DNA of 64,000 nt from Linyphia triangularis (Eukaryota; Arthropoda; Arachnida; Araneae; Linyphiidae), in NCBI GenBank assembly GCA_963978545.1, contig OZ021721.1:109031366-109095365 (forward strand), read 5' to 3'. How positions within the stretch are numbered: position 1 is the first letter of the stretch; each line of letters starts with the position of its first letter. Positions 61,081-64,000 of this stretch are shown here, piece after piece. The translations under genes and the position numbers were made by a program. The notes beneath the pieces are model-generated. The model worked only from the letters and a program-made list of their open reading frames with translations. It did not search any database and was not told where the DNA came from.

Positions 61081-61840
61081 GAGGTACTTTCTCATAAAGC
61101 ATTAGTTGAAATAACAGAAGCGGTTCCCTTCAAAAGAGCGTTTGGATAATGACGTTTCCTGCAAAGTACCATTTATAAAACAAAGAGTTTCCTTCCAATC
61201 CGAACCAGCAAAGAAGCCCCTTTAATGACTAGAGAGTAGAATTTAGTTTCGCTTTGTCTTCTGCTGTAATCCTACATCCAAGAAAGATTTTCTCGAAGAC
61301 ATGTGGCCGCTAATAAGGACAGACCGACTATTTCACGAAATGGTCCACGAGTGACTTCTGACATGGTTTGTAACACGAGTCCCTGTTGCAAAAGTTTTCT
61401 TAAAAGGGAACTAGAAACAAAAGGGAGAAGAATAACTAGGAGAGAAGGTCCTAGGAGATATAATAAAATGGTTGAGGAAATTATTAATCATCGTTAGAAC
61501 GGAAGACTATTAATTTGTCAGTAGCAGCATTCACTTCAGGCTCTAGCATTGTAATCTTTAGTCTTCTCTTAATAACCTGCATTCAATTCTTTAAAATTCT
61601 CTCGAATAAATTGCGCATGCTACCTGTAAAAAGTTTGGAGATTATTACTCCGGAGACAATTAAAGAGATTAGTATTCTAGAAACAATGGAGAACCAAGTC
61701 TTTCTAACCTAACATTCTGAAGAATATAAGAGAATTTATAATACCATTTATTTCATGTTTCTCTGAATTCAAATTCTCTCAAGGGCAAATAGTTTTATAT
61801 ATTATTCAAGTACTCGTCTAGAATGCGATCGCATTGTTCA
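61081..61840. other. mixed-composition DNA, no gene recognised
   Basis: Plus frames at 61303-61497 (64 codons, basic) and 61515-61712 (65 codons, hydrophobic start) show no domain, splice context or codon signature. They may be chance. Confidence 0.4.
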
Positions 61841-62433
61841 AGTTTAATGGAATATTTCATGACTCTTCAAATAAATTATTCGCGTCACCTTTTAAAAACT
61901 TGGAATTCTAAAGCAATTATTCCGTCGGTAAGTACAATAGGCAAAATAAAATTAAACCAATAAAATATTGAAGTATTTATTAATGTTTTGTTTGGTAATA
62001 ATTTAAAAGTTTAAATGGCTATCTCATAATGCGTTATTAAACTTTATGTACAAAAGAAAGTTTAAAATGTATATGCTGACATGAGTTTAAAATAGAATGT
62101 ATATTAAATAGACTTTAATAAATAGACTTTATAATAAGTTTAATGGAATATTTCATGACTCTTCAAATAAATTTTTCGCGTCAGCATTTAAAAACTTTTA
62201 ATTCTAAAGCAATTATTCCGTCGGTAAGTACAATAGGCAAAATAAAAAAATAAAAAATTATTTAAACCAATAAAATATTGAAGTATGTATTAATGTTTTG
62301 TTTGGTAATAATTTAAAAGGTTAAATGGCTATCTCATAATGCGTTATTAAACTTTATGTACGAAAAAAAGTTTAAAATGTATATGCTGACATGAGTTTAA
62401 AATAGAATATATGTTAAATAGACTTTAATAACA
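61841..62433 (+). repeat. tandem duplication, 297-bp unit
   Basis: AGTTTAATGGAATATTTCAT starts at 61841 and 62138; the two units are near identical apart from small indels. Confidence 0.93.
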
Positions 62434-62800
62434 ATTGTCGGTTTTACATTAAATTCCTTGGCATTGGTGGTACTCATAAACAAGATAATAAATGTTTTAT
62501 TAAAAAGCTAATTTGTAAACAAGAAGTTTAAGGTATCAATTTTTTATGAATTCAAAACTAATCACAAACAGGTGATTGATTTATATACTAAAATTATACT
62601 TTTCTAACACAGCTTGTAAAAACCAATGCGACTTAGAGTTATTTTAGCTTCTTATTATAGTATTACATTGGAATTATACCAGATACTGTAACATAATCTT
62701 AGATGTTTGTGCTTTCATATATCATTTATCATTTGTCTCTATTTAGTAAATAGTAAAATACATTAATGACTCTATCCGAGAAACATATTTATTTAATGAT

Positions 62801-62840
62801 CATTTCTAGCAACCGTATGTATATACAGTTGCTAGAAATG
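62801..62840. repeat. perfect hairpin, 13-bp arms
   Basis: CATTTCTAGCAAC (62801-62813) and its exact complement (62828-62840) enclose a 14-base loop. No known role; not a terminator in this nuclear context. Confidence 0.8.
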
Positions 62841-63299
62841 TAGTTACAACATAAAATTTATGTTTAGAAAGCTATTTACTTATACCATTAGTTAAATGTC
62901 CGAAACAATCTTAGATGATAAAGATTAAAATATAAAATAACATTTTGCTTAGTAAATTATTCATGTGTATTAGAGAGAATAATTTAGTTGATTAAAATGG
63001 AATCAAGAGCACATTTTAGATAATTGGAGGGAATGCATCTCTCTCTAACTGTTGCTTCACTGTAAAATTGAGTATAGTGTTTTACTTATTTTTATAAATT
63101 GTAGAAATTAGTCTGAGATTGATGATAGTGATGAATAAAATGAATAAGAGTTGTAAGTTGAAATATTATCAAAAGATAATTAAATTGTATTATAATTAAA
63201 TACGTGTTGGTATAGCTATCGAAAAAACATTTTAAATAGGTCATGGCTACTTGGAAGAAATATTAAATAATACATATTAACTCAAATTTAGACTTAAAT

Positions 63300-63575
63300 G
63301 TCGCTAGCCGAAATGAAGGCAGTAATGTCGCTAAATATATTGAAAACAATAATGAAATCAAAACAATAATATCGCTAAAATGAAAAAAAAAAAATAAGTT
63401 ACTAACTAAAGAAAAACAATGGTGCTTCTAACTGCAGTGAAAATAATAACGCTGCTAACTAAAATGAAAACAATAACATTGTTTATTAAAATGAAAACAA
63501 TAATTTCGCTAATAAAAACGAAACCAATAATATTGCTAACAACAATGAAAACAATAATGCGGATAAATATGAAGA
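63300..63575 (+). repeat. minisatellite, roughly 30-bp units
   Basis: Imperfect units of the form GCTAACTAAAATGAAAACAATAAT. A 61-codon frame through it only reflects the repeat. Confidence 0.75.
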
Positions 63576-64000
63576 AATCATTTAAATATCATGAATATAT
63601 ATAAATTCATTTTAGACTGCATATGCACTTTTTATATCTAAATTCCAATTGCGTGTGTATATAAATCTAAAAAAGTATATTTTTGTTTGTAAATATTAAA
63701 AACTCAGTATTTCCCTTAGTTGATATTTTAATAATATTATTACAAATAATGATCAATAATTGAAATTAGAAATTATTGCTAAAGTTATTTTATTAGAAAA
63801 TGTCTCTATAGACCTGTAAAAAAATTGTATTAATAAAGCTCTGTATAACGAGCATATTTAAATACATTAATTTTCAATTGATTATTTCAACTCAAGTTGT
63901 AGAATATAATTCCACACACAAAGAAATAACAACATTTTAAATTTCTGACTACAAAAAATATATACCCACAAAATTCGCTTATTTAAAAAATTAATTTTAT
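63576..64000. other. no gene seen
   Basis: AT-rich window end, nothing recognised. Confidence 0.45.

Noticed and set aside
63419..63604. 61-codon frame rich in lysine, threonine and isoleucine
   Set aside because: Translation of a minisatellite.

Overview
This is an AT-rich animal nuclear window with almost no protein-coding content, packed with transposable elements and tandem repeats. The elements are tRNA-derived SINEs, mariner/Tc1-like and hAT-like elements, many TTAA-flanked non-autonomous DNA transposons, a LINE remnant, and long TIR-bounded elements. The repeat-borne protein pieces recall sequences I know from arthropod genomes, above all spiders (for example the RWLTTANR / LPLRHLF protein). 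An arachnid, most likely a spider, is my best guess; this is inference and was not checked by a search.

Host genes. The only convincing host-gene signal is a 5' coding exon on the minus strand at 28692-28840. It has a perfect Kozak ATG, a signal-peptide-like hydrophobic stretch and a consensus splice donor. Upstream (about 28841-29110) is a GC-richer promoter with two CCAAT boxes and two TGACGTCA sites. The rest of that gene would lie to the left, so much of 1-28.7 kb may be its intron. A second, weaker candidate is a possible terminal exon on the same strand at 10220-10545.

Layout. 0.9-3.9 kb: an old repeat split by a SINE, a 901-bp mariner and a 1279-bp TA-flanked element; a second, inverted copy of that repeat at 13.4-14.1 kb is split by another SINE and supplies the empty sites. 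5.3-9.4 kb: foldback MITEs and TTAA elements. 11.7 kb: a second SINE family. 15.7 and 19.7 kb: long hairpins. 22.2-23.2 kb: a TTAA element nested in the end of a foldback MITE. 25.2-27.2 kb: a cluster of six SINEs, including a 382-bp tandem duplication with a chimeric SINE at its junction. 28.7-29.1 kb: host exon and promoter. 30.5-31.3 kb: AT-only array. 32.8-35.5 kb: TTAA element with long inverted ends. 36.2-38.2 kb: two MITEs. 40.7-41.1 kb: 99-bp tandem array. 41.5-46.9 kb: composite with inverted ends, holding a 148-bp minisatellite and a nested TA-MITE. 46.9-47.6 kb: hAT-like MITE rich in TATCGATA. 49.4-50.3 kb: TTAA element. 52.9-55.4 kb: DNA transposon with roughly 330-bp TIRs carrying a decayed gene broken by a 473-bp SINE. 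56-64 kb: tandem duplications, another SINE, a LINE 3' fragment and minisatellites.

All coordinates of repeats were read by eye. Ends with perfect target-site duplications are firm; the others are approximate.
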